A DNA stretch of 7,443 nucleotides, from assembly GCA_030636065.1 (NCBI GenBank), contig DAOVXR010000079.1:1-7443 (forward strand). The letters run 5' to 3'. Origin of the DNA: Sedimentisphaerales bacterium. GTDB taxonomy: Bacteria > Planctomycetota > Phycisphaerae > Sedimentisphaerales > SM23-30. This document shows, piece after piece, positions 1 through 6,160 of the stretch (position 1 is the first letter of the stretch; every line of letters begins with the position of its first letter). The notes under the pieces are model-generated. The model ran no database searches, had not been told where the DNA came from, and saw only the letters and a list, made by a program, of their open reading frames with translations. A program made the translations under genes and the position numbers.

Positions 1-1639
1 GCCTTTCGCAAAGTTGATGAAGAATCCCGATAATCTGGCTAAAGGTCAGCCCGGCTCCGGCTTTTTGTTTCTTATCCTTCGGGTGCAATGGCCGAGCCAT
101 CGCAAGGATTAAATCTTCCACCGCCCGAGAGCTTTGGATTGTAACGAAATCTCCCTCACCGGTTTTTCGCGATATAGTCAATATATCGTCCCCGGCCCTG
201 GAGTTAATCGTAACAGTTTTCTCCGGTGGTTCAAAAAATACATTGCGACGACAATAGAGATTTCGCCCGAAAACTATAATTCGCGGCTCTCCTTTGTCTC
301 GCGGCGAACTGCCGAGCGTATCACAAATCGCCCAGACGCAAATAAGGCTTTCGCCGGTCGTGCTAATGGAATCAAGTTGGAATTCATACGGCAGTACGGT
401 GGTTCTGACTCGCCGGTTTCTGCTATGCCTCAGACCTGAATAGGCCAGCAGTCGCACCCGTGTATTCGGGCTGTTCAGCAGCCGCGACAGACACGCCCCA
501 CCCCGAACATCGCCGGCCGCCCGTGCAAGAGTCCGCATAGCCCGCTCTCGGGAGGGATGTCGCTCGTCCTCAGCTATTTTAATCAGTGCGTCGATAGCCT
601 TTTTGTCCCCCAGTCCCAGGGCCGCCTGTGCCGCGTAGAAGGCCTTTTTGCCTTTTATTACCCGATAGCCTGCCTCAAGGTCTTTCAGGGCGTTACGTCC
701 GATGGCCTCCCACACCAGGGCGATGGCTTCATAATCCGCATCTTCATGGTTGGCCATCTCGCTTAATTCTCTCAGCTTGAGTTCCTGAAACGCGGCACTG
801 TCCTGCAGATACAGACCCAGTAAAAGCTGTAAAAAATGATGATAACGTTCGCGGTACAGTTTGGGAACATTTATGTTGATCACACTGCGGTTTGCGGCAT
901 TGGCTACCTTTTTGCCGTCGGGGAGCCTGAACCGGGAGTTAATCCGTTTTTGTATCTGCTGAGCAATGCTGGAGTCGGGGTCCAAAAGCGCCAATTGAAT
1001 CTGCCGACTAATGCTGGTCCGCCCACCACCAAGAATCACCGCTCGCCGAGGATCGGCCAATTTTGAGCTATCCGCCGACAGCGAAAACGGATTGATAAAC
1101 AACGGCCCAAGAGCAAAAGCACTGGAACGGCCCGCCAATAAACGGCCTGAAAGCCCCGAAACAACCTGTTGCAACTCTGTCAGGAGCAACCTGCCGCCCT
1201 GTAGCGAAGTGGTTTGCGTTGACCAGGGTATGTGAACATCCACGTCAAAACGCGATCCCTTGGGCGCCCCGGCAGGGACGGTACCGCTCACACTCACTAC
1301 CGCTGTACTATGACTGCTGATTATCTGCTCGGCTGTCATATTCGCGTATTGTTCGGGAATAAACCCCCTCGACTGAAGTTTTTGAATATGCTGGCTCAGA
1401 TATTCTTTTACGAATGGCGGACACTCTCCGGAACCTGTCCCCGGCAGCCCCCAAACCAGGGCATGCCCCTTCAGGCGAACACTGTCATACCCCATCAACT
1501 CACAAAGGCTGCCTATCGTAACTCCCAGGGAGTCCGGTGTCTTTGCCGAGGCGGTGGTGGGCCGTGCCACCGTTCGCCCCGGACCACCGCAACCATAACC
1601 GATTGCCGCTAACAGAACTAATAAGGCATATTTATTCAT
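1..1639 (-). CDS. FlgI-like (flagellar P-ring family) lipoprotein with HEAT-like repeats, 3' end outside window
   Basis: An uninterrupted minus-strand frame of 546 codons starts at ATG 1639-1637 and leaves the window at base 1. The start is fixed by an in-frame stop upstream with no other start codon between; no clear Shine-Dalgarno site is visible. Residues 1-17 form a short lipoprotein-type signal (Asn-Lys, then a Leu/Ala-rich core) ending at Cys17, though the lipobox GYG-C is weak. Residues 41-260 resemble FlgI: GHALVWGLPGTGSG (58-71) matches its GYGLVVGLNGTGD segment, VSVSGTVPAGAPKGSRFDVDV (115-135) its 'LPPFARPGQRIDVTV' strand, and SLQGGRLLLTEL (145-156) its 'SLLGGTLLVTPL'. Residues 216-260 match the later 'NPDFTTA-RIA-AIN' region. 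Residues 300-407 look like HEAT/Armadillo-type helical pairs; 410-546 contain beta-rich sequence I do not recognise. FlgI itself is a roughly 370-residue periplasmic rod bushing, not a lipoprotein, so this is a divergent relative. No other flagellar gene is visible, and a flagellar role is unproven. Confidence 0.8.
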   Translation of the reverse strand, partial: MNKYALLVLLAAIGYGCGGPGRTVARPTTASAKTPDSLGVTIGSLCELMGYDSVRLKGHALVWGLPGTGSGECPPFVKEYLSQHIQKLQSRGFIPEQYANMTAEQIISSHSTAVVSVSGTVPAGAPKGSRFDVDVHIPWSTQTTSLQGGRLLLTELQQVVSGLSGRLLAGRSSAFALGPLFINPFSLSADSSKLADPRRAVILGGGRTSISRQIQLALLDPDSSIAQQIQKRINSRFRLPDGKKVANAANRSVININVPKLYRERYHHFLQLLLGLYLQDSAAFQELKLRELSEMANHEDADYEAIALVWEAIGRNALKDLEAGYRVIKGKKAFYAAQAALGLGDKKAIDALIKIAEDERHPSRERAMRTLARAAGDVRGGACLSRLLNSPNTRVRLLAYSGLRHSRNRRVRTTVLPYEFQLDSISTTGESLICVWAICDTLGSSPRDKGEPRIIVFGRNLYCRRNVFFEPPEKTVTINSRAGDDILTISRKTGEGDFVTIQSSRAVEDLILAMARPLHPKDKKQKAGAGLTFSQIIGILHQLCER

Positions 1640-1641
1640 AT

Positions 1642-1860
1642 TTATACAATTATCGGACCGATATAGCCGGTTACTTTAACCTCAATAGAAATTACCTGAC
1701 CCGGCAGAGCCGGAACCAAAAAAGGTTATAAACCTCCGATGGATGGCAAATATTTGACCAAATCAGACGCCAGCGTCAAAAGTACTTTGCCCTCTCGATT
1801 TTGGAGCGTTGCCGTTGTTTTTGCGGCATTCTTTGGACTTTTGGCGGTTGCATCAAATCA
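1642..1860 (-). other. Gene-poor stretch with possible decayed coding sequence
   Basis: This stretch lies between the truncated Bro-N gene and the FlgI-like gene, and no intact gene fits in it. One minus-strand frame still reads like protein, in two pieces split by stops. The piece at 1857-1726 is 43 codons and ends KYLPSIGGL before TAA at 1728-1726. The piece at 1725-1642 contains GQVISIEVKVTGYIGPIIV before TAA at 1644-1642. The same frame is closed upstream by TGA at 1860-1858. No start codon with a good ribosome binding site precedes either piece. This could be a decayed gene or chance; the call is weak. The plus-strand frame over the same bases starts without a Shine-Dalgarno site and is mostly antisense to the Bro-N gene. 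Confidence 0.25.
1651..1663. repeat. 13-bp perfect palindrome upstream of the FlgI-like gene
   Basis: TATCGG-A-CCGATA has perfect 6-bp arms around one central base. It ends 11 bp before the ATG of the FlgI-like lipoprotein gene, where a ribosome binding site or promoter element would lie. It could be an operator for a dimeric regulator. It is less likely to be a hairpin, because a one-base loop would force the inner pairs open. It may also be chance, since the surrounding sequence seems degenerate. No regulator is identifiable. Confidence 0.3.
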
Positions 1861-1880
1861 CGTCTTTTTATTCTCCAATC

Positions 1881-2141
1881 TTAAATTTGTCGCATTTTCC
1901 GGCCTGACGATGCTCTCTCCCGTTTGGGCTTCATTTTCAACTGTACGATTTTATCGTACACTTCACTACCTTCTTGTTTTAACCGGGATTTCAAATCAGA
2001 CCAGTATCTTCTGGGGTTTGAACTGTTTGTCAAGACGGCAACCACATCAATTATGGAAAAATACCAAAATTCCCTGTCTTCATCCCAATAGCGGCGGACT
2101 TGTCTCTGGTTAAACAAAACAATAGAATTTTCTTTTTGCAT
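1881..2141 (-). CDS. Truncated Bro-N domain protein (phage antirepressor-like), probably a remnant
   Basis: The product is 86 residues. I chose ATG 2141-2139 because GGGAG lies 8 bases upstream and family similarity begins here; the frame is open further upstream, but that part is translated from a structured repeat. Residues 5-70 show the Bro-N pattern of solitary phage-antirepressor-like proteins: VLFNQRQVRRYWD (8-20), then WYFSIIDVVAVLT (26-38), then RRYWSDLKSRLKQEGSEV (44-61) and KIVQLKM (64-70). Bro-N is a DNA-binding fold found in baculovirus BRO proteins, phage antirepressors and many orphan bacterial genes. After about residue 71 the usual continuation (roughly 'DGKMR-TD-ADTE' and then some 150-200 residues) is replaced by PKRERASSGRKMRQI and a stop. 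RKMRQ may be a trace of the normal sequence, which would suggest an indel. With the C-terminal part missing, it is probably non-functional or a bare DNA-binding fragment. It lies 111 bp downstream of the RNase R gene on the same strand. Confidence 0.7.
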   Translation of the reverse strand: MQKENSIVLFNQRQVRRYWDEDREFWYFSIIDVVAVLTNSSNPRRYWSDLKSRLKQEGSEVYDKIVQLKMKPKRERASSGRKMRQI

Positions 2142-2170
2142 TATCCATTCTCCCGGAACGACAGAAAACC

Positions 2171-2228
2171 GCGTGGGGCAAGACCCCGCTGTAAGACTAA
2201 TAAACGCGGGCCATAGGCCCACCTTACA
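2171..2228. repeat. REP/MITE-like structured repeat with two GC-rich palindromes
   Basis: Two hairpins lie side by side in the gap between the RNase R and Bro-N genes. The first, at 2173-2189, pairs GGGG with CCCC across a 5-base loop and extends by a wobble pair and a G-C pair. The second, at 2208-2220, is GGGCC-ATA-GGCCC. The second is enclosed by TGTAAG (2190-2195) and CTTACA (2223-2228), an outer inverted repeat. This design resembles the short dispersed REP-type or MITE-type palindromes of many bacterial genomes, but copy number cannot be seen here. On the RNase R strand the hairpins could slow transcription or protect the 3' end of the mRNA; no strong U-run follows, so it is a poor intrinsic terminator. 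Confidence 0.45.
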
Positions 2229-2252
2229 AGACTGCACAGGGAATGACATTCC

Positions 2253-4484
2253 TTATTTACCGCTGGTTTTACCACCGACTTTACCGCCAGCTTTCGGAAG
2301 GCCGATCAGGTCCAGCGTTCGGCCAGCGATGTTCACCGCGGCGATACGAACGCGTATTTCCTGGCCGGGTTTATAGGGGCAAGTATCGATAAATCTCCGC
2401 CGGCCACCTTTTTGGTTTCGGCCGTGCCGATTGTTCCGCGTAAAGGTTTTTTTCTTCTTCTTGCCGTGCCGAGCTGCTGAAAGCTGTCGCGAAATATCTT
2501 CAGCCGACATCAGGCCCTCAAACAGGTATTTCTCCAGTTGAACAAAAACACCGAAATTGGTGATTGTTGTTACCACCCCCATAACATCATCGCCTATGTG
2601 CCGACTCAACATCTGCAACAGTTTGACCGTTCGCAAATCGTCCTCGGCTGACCCCGCATTGCGCTCGCGCTCACTGCAATGGGCGCCTAACTCTTCCATT
2701 TTGTCGAATACGGCAAAGTCAGAGACGGTTTTTTCCGTCAAACTCCCGTCCAGCCACGCTTGTAGCAGCCGGTGTACCGTCAGATCGGGGTATCTGCGGA
2801 TCGGACTGGTAAAATGGCAGTAATGCAGGCTGGCCAGGGCGTAATGGCCGATAGTGGCCGGGCTGTACTCGGCTTTTTGCATACTCTTTAATATTGCAAG
2901 GTTGACTATGAACGACTCCGGCTTGCCATGCACAGAAGCCAGTAATTTCTGTATCCCGATCCGATCGACATCCTTGGGGATTATATACCCGCACAACTTA
3001 ATCACCTTCGACATCTCACCTGCCGCCAGGCTGTCCGGCTCCGGGTGTACCCGCCGCAGAAACGGCACCTTAATACTGTCTAACAGCCGAGCCACCGCCT
3101 CGTTCGCCTCGACCATAAACATCTCAATCATCGTATGCGAAAAAGACGTGCTTTCCGGTTGGGCATCGATTACCCGTCCGTGTTCGTCATAGATCAATTC
3201 CGCCTTCGGAAGCTCCATTTCCAACATTCCCATTTTTCTGCGGCGTTTTTGCAGAATGTTCGCCAATTCCTCCATTTTCCCAATCAGGGAAATAATCCGT
3301 TTGTCGAACCCGCCCTTTTTCCCGTCAAGAATGTGATCGACGTCTTCATACGTCAACCGTAGCGTCGAACGTATCACACTGTTGGCAAACCGCGTCCCCA
3401 AAACCTTGCCCTTCTCATCGAGCTTTATATACGCGCTTTTGACCAGCCTGTCCTGCCCTTGCTGCAACGAACAGACCCCATTACTCAACAGTTCCGGCAA
3501 CATTGGAATCACGTGCTGGGGCAGATATACACTGGTACCGCGCAGTTGTGCCTGCTTATCGAGATGGCCGCCCGGCTTGACAAAATGACTGACGTCCGCG
3601 ATATGCACACCTAACTTCCAATGACCGTGGGGCAATCTTTTTATGCTGATAGCGTCGTCGAAATCACGGGCGTCTTTCGGGTCGATAGTTATAATGGCCT
3701 GATCCCGAATATCCTCCCGCTGAGCAGGCCCTTTTCGTGCGATCTCGTCCGCCGCGTCAAAACCGTCAACCGCCTGTCGGGTTTCACGCAACGAACTACG
3801 GCTGAATTTATCGTCCAGTTTATACCGCTTTATCACCCCTTTCAATTCCGTCGCGCTGTTCCCGCTCTTGCCCAGCCGTTCGATGATTACCCCATTCGCA
3901 TAATAGTTCTGATTTGGAAAACTGAGAACCTCGACCACGACCTTATCGCCCAATTTGGCGCTTTTCGCTCCCGGATCGTCCACCGCGATCGCTTCCGTCA
4001 TGACCTTGCCGTCCGGCTGTACGAACCACTGCTTTCCTTCTCGCCGCAGGGTGCCCACGAACTGTGTCTCCCGTCGGCTGAGCACTTCGACAATTCGGCC
4101 TGCATAGCGACGCTGTCCGTCCCGCGTGCCCCGTCGCGTAACATTCGCCACCACCTTATCGCCTGAAATCGCGTCCAGCGACTCACCCGCCGGTATATAC
4201 AGATCACCCTGGGCCATAGCGGTATCCGGACGAATAAAGCCAAACCCCTTACTACTCGCCTGAAACGTCCCCACTACCTGATCCGTTATCTCCGGCAAAC
4301 GAACCACCCCTCTGCCGCCGACAACCAGCTTTCCATCCCGTTTGAGCTGCTCAACGGCCTCTGAAAAGATGCCGCGCTCCTCATCAGGCACACGCAATGC
4401 CCGCGCCAGGTCCCTAATCCGGAGTCCCTTATAATCCTCACGTGTCAGAACACGCATAATTCTTTGTGTAAATCGTTTTGGCAT
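2253..4484 (-). CDS. rnr: Ribonuclease R (RNase II/RNB family 3'-5' exoribonuclease)
   Basis: This processive, cytoplasmic 3'-5' exoribonuclease degrades structured mRNA and rRNA and takes part in RNA quality control. The 743-residue product is within the usual range and has the full domain order: N-terminal winged-helix-like region (about 1-65), two cold-shock OB domains (about 68-130, with KGFGFI at 79-84, and about 140-205), RNB catalytic domain (about 258-590) and S1 domain (about 630-728). The metal-binding aspartates are all present in DPKDARDFDDA as D268, D274, D276 and D277, matching D201, D207, D209 and D210 of E. coli RNase II. The signature TSPIRRYPDL is at 559-568. The S1 domain carries an unusual Lys/Arg-rich insertion at about 671-698, and the protein ends in a Gly/Lys tail. 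The start ATG 4484-4482 is preceded by AGGTGAT with a 3-base gap. No smpB is visible nearby. Confidence 0.96.
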   Translation of the reverse strand: MPKRFTQRIMRVLTREDYKGLRIRDLARALRVPDEERGIFSEAVEQLKRDGKLVVGGRGVVRLPEITDQVVGTFQASSKGFGFIRPDTAMAQGDLYIPAGESLDAISGDKVVANVTRRGTRDGQRRYAGRIVEVLSRRETQFVGTLRREGKQWFVQPDGKVMTEAIAVDDPGAKSAKLGDKVVVEVLSFPNQNYYANGVIIERLGKSGNSATELKGVIKRYKLDDKFSRSSLRETRQAVDGFDAADEIARKGPAQREDIRDQAIITIDPKDARDFDDAISIKRLPHGHWKLGVHIADVSHFVKPGGHLDKQAQLRGTSVYLPQHVIPMLPELLSNGVCSLQQGQDRLVKSAYIKLDEKGKVLGTRFANSVIRSTLRLTYEDVDHILDGKKGGFDKRIISLIGKMEELANILQKRRRKMGMLEMELPKAELIYDEHGRVIDAQPESTSFSHTMIEMFMVEANEAVARLLDSIKVPFLRRVHPEPDSLAAGEMSKVIKLCGYIIPKDVDRIGIQKLLASVHGKPESFIVNLAILKSMQKAEYSPATIGHYALASLHYCHFTSPIRRYPDLTVHRLLQAWLDGSLTEKTVSDFAVFDKMEELGAHCSERERNAGSAEDDLRTVKLLQMLSRHIGDDVMGVVTTITNFGVFVQLEKYLFEGLMSAEDISRQLSAARHGKKKKKTFTRNNRHGRNQKGGRRRFIDTCPYKPGQEIRVRIAAVNIAGRTLDLIGLPKAGGKVGGKTSGK

Positions 4485-4510
4485 ATAATCACCTGCTTTT
4501 ACCGGACTTT

Positions 4511-4539
4511 ATCATATCGAACAATAATAATCAACACAA
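4511..4539 (-). promoter_or_regulatory. Possible sigma-70-type promoter for the RNase R gene
   Basis: Reading the minus strand, TATGAT (4516-4511) matches the -10 consensus at five of six bases. It lies 17 bases after TTGTGT (4539-4534), a weak -35 matching only TTG. Transcription would begin near 4504, leaving a leader of about 20 bases that holds the AGGTGAT ribosome binding site. In the same spacer, the plus-strand TATAAG at 4636-4641 could be a -10 for the divergent ceramidase-like gene, but I see no partner -35. Both calls are by eye. Confidence 0.35.
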
Positions 4540-4707
4540 AGCCTGTTCGCAGCCCTGTTAATCCAGTCAATCCGAACAATGTATAAAACTTGCTGATTAT
4601 CACATTGCACCATAGCATTAAAGTGGATTCTTTGGTATAAGTGAGTTGAATGAGAAAGAAATAAAGTGTGCCGCTTAGCCATTTTTATGGAACTATTTGG
4701 AGAAAAC

Positions 4708-6114
4708 ATGGGTACGCAAGTTAACAATCGTCGTGAGTTTTTAAAAAGTCTTGGTTTTGGGGCGGCTACATTTGCCGGTTCGAACTGGTTGTCCGCAAAT
4801 GAAAGAATCGGCCGAGGATGGCTGGCCGGCTATGCCGAGGCCGACGTCACCCCGACACCCGGTCAATGCTTTATGGCGGGTTATGGCCGCGAGCGATATG
4901 CGCAGGACGCCCTTTCCCCACTGTTGTGTCAGGTATTGGCAATTAAGGATCATAAAGGCCGCGTTGCCGTTTTGGTAACCGCCGACCTTCTCACCTTTGA
5001 CCGGACCATAATAGAAGGAGTCCGTCATGATGTCAAACAGAAGCACGGTATCGAGCCGGAATGCGTAATGTTCGCGGCTTCGCATACACATTGGGCACCG
5101 GCTGTGAGTATGAGCGGTAGTTTTGGTTGTATTGGCGCACCTAACGTGTGGTATATGGGGCGTCTCGAAGAGACAATCCTGAGCCGGATCGACGATGCGT
5201 TGAAAAACCTGACACCGGCCACTATCGATTACACTGCTGTTGACTTTCGAGGTGTTGGTTGCTGCCGTCGTCTGCCCGTCAACGGTAAGATCACATGGGG
5301 CCCGTACTCCGAAGGCTCGTTTGACGGCCATACACCGATTCTCCGAGTAAGGCGGCAACAGTCACCTCGGCAATTGCTTGTTGTGGGCCATGCCTGCCAT
5401 CCCACCAGTTCTGGGCGCATCAATAAATGGTCTCCGGATTATCCCGGCGCCATGCGCGACACACTTTCCGAACAAATGACTGATACGAAAGCATTATTTG
5501 TCCAGGGATGCGGCGGCGATGCCAAGATTGTCCATAAGAACCCGCAGACCGGCAAGCTGGTCTTTGCCGCCGACCCGAAACGGGCTCGGGAAGCGGGCCG
5601 AAAACTGGCCCAGGCGGTGATAAGCCGTCTTGACAAAGGACAAATGACCGCTCTTTCGGGAGCAATTAGCTGCTCCCTAATAACCGGGCAGCTTAGCTAT
5701 GGTGAACCTTGGTCTATGGAGGAAATTAAACGTGCGGCTTACGAAGGCCCGAAGAAAAGTTATATGACCTGGACTGCCCGTCAATATCTTTCGTTGCCCT
5801 TCGAAAGACCGAACTTTCGTTATGATGTCCAGCTCTGGAAATTCGGGCGGCAATTGAGTATTTTTGGTATGGAAGGAGAAGTTTGCAGCCCGTGGGGACC
5901 CATGCTGCGGGACATGGCCAACACGGAACAGGCTATGGTGGTGGGCTACGCCAATAGTACCAACGCGTATATTCCGGACCGGAGTATCGTTCGCGAGGGT
6001 GGTTATGAGGGGCATACTTCCCATAGAGTGTACTTCCAACCCGGACCTTTTACCGAAAACATTAATGAAGAAGTTAAGCACATTGTAACGCGGGCTCAGG
6101 AAACCGCGGAATAA
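4708..6114 (+). CDS. Tat-exported neutral/alkaline ceramidase-fold protein
   Basis: The 468-residue product belongs to the neutral/alkaline non-lysosomal ceramidase N-terminal domain family; true members hydrolyse the amide bond of ceramide with a zinc ion. I prefer ATG 4708 over an upstream ATG at 4666 because GGAG lies 5 bases before it and the signal peptide then starts properly. Residues 8-13 (RREFLK) are a twin-arginine motif, followed by an Ala/Gly-rich stretch to about 30, so the folded protein is probably exported by Tat. Family landmarks are AGYAEADVTP (40-49), SHTHWAP (125-131, probable Zn ligands H126/H128), GHACHP (227-232), QGCGGD (266-271), GMEGEV (387-392) and GYANSTNAYIP (413-423). 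The catalytic hexapeptide GDVSPN reads GDAKIV here (270-275), with Lys in place of the nucleophilic Ser, so ceramidase activity is doubtful. It lacks the C-terminal Ig-like domain of longer ceramidases. It is probably co-transcribed with the oxidoreductase gene that follows. Confidence 0.85.
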   Translation: MGTQVNNRREFLKSLGFGAATFAGSNWLSANERIGRGWLAGYAEADVTPTPGQCFMAGYGRERYAQDALSPLLCQVLAIKDHKGRVAVLVTADLLTFDRTIIEGVRHDVKQKHGIEPECVMFAASHTHWAPAVSMSGSFGCIGAPNVWYMGRLEETILSRIDDALKNLTPATIDYTAVDFRGVGCCRRLPVNGKITWGPYSEGSFDGHTPILRVRRQQSPRQLLVVGHACHPTSSGRINKWSPDYPGAMRDTLSEQMTDTKALFVQGCGGDAKIVHKNPQTGKLVFAADPKRAREAGRKLAQAVISRLDKGQMTALSGAISCSLITGQLSYGEPWSMEEIKRAAYEGPKKSYMTWTARQYLSLPFERPNFRYDVQLWKFGRQLSIFGMEGEVCSPWGPMLRDMANTEQAMVVGYANSTNAYIPDRSIVREGGYEGHTSHRVYFQPGPFTENINEEVKHIVTRAQETAE

Positions 6115-6146
6115 CAATTGGAACCAAACTTTTGCAAATAAAAAAA

Positions 6147-6160
6147 GGAGTCCTGCCATT
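6147..6160 (+). promoter_or_regulatory. Ribosome binding site deciding an ATT start
   Basis: AAAAAAGGAG ends at 6150 and is followed, after a 7-base spacer, by ATT at 6158-6160 in frame with the oxidoreductase gene. There is no in-frame ATG, GTG or TTG between the ceramidase gene's stop and this point. The first in-frame ATG, at 6185, lies 34 bases past the GGAG and has no ribosome binding site of its own. Confidence 0.6.

Noticed and set aside
134..1612. Several plus-strand open frames of 64-126 codons
   Set aside because: All are antisense to the continuous 546-codon FlgI-like frame, which shows family similarity. None has a ribosome binding site or a recognisable domain.
1697..1725. CCGGC-AGA-GCCGG hairpin next to a run of A/T as an intrinsic terminator
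   Set aside because: The hairpin is followed by A residues on the plus strand and preceded by T residues on the minus strand, so on neither strand does a U-run follow it.
1739..2113. Plus-strand open frame of 124 codons with a hydrophobic segment resembling a membrane span
   Set aside because: It has no Shine-Dalgarno site, and from about residue 55 it is the exact antisense of the recognisable Bro-N reading. The hydrophobic run is what a Lys/Ala/Thr-rich opposite strand gives.
2142..2249. N-terminal extension of the Bro-N gene to an ATG at 2249
   Set aside because: The extra 36 codons are translated from the structured repeat. The internal ATG at 2141 has a good GGGAG and coincides with the start of family similarity.
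4512..4727. Minus-strand open frame of 71 codons upstream of the RNase R gene
   Set aside because: It starts inside the ceramidase-fold gene and has no ribosome binding site or domain. It overlaps the likely promoter spacer.
4741..5358. Minus-strand open frame of 205 codons
   Set aside because: It is fully antisense to the ceramidase-fold gene, is Cys/Arg-rich without a recognisable domain, and has no supporting start site.
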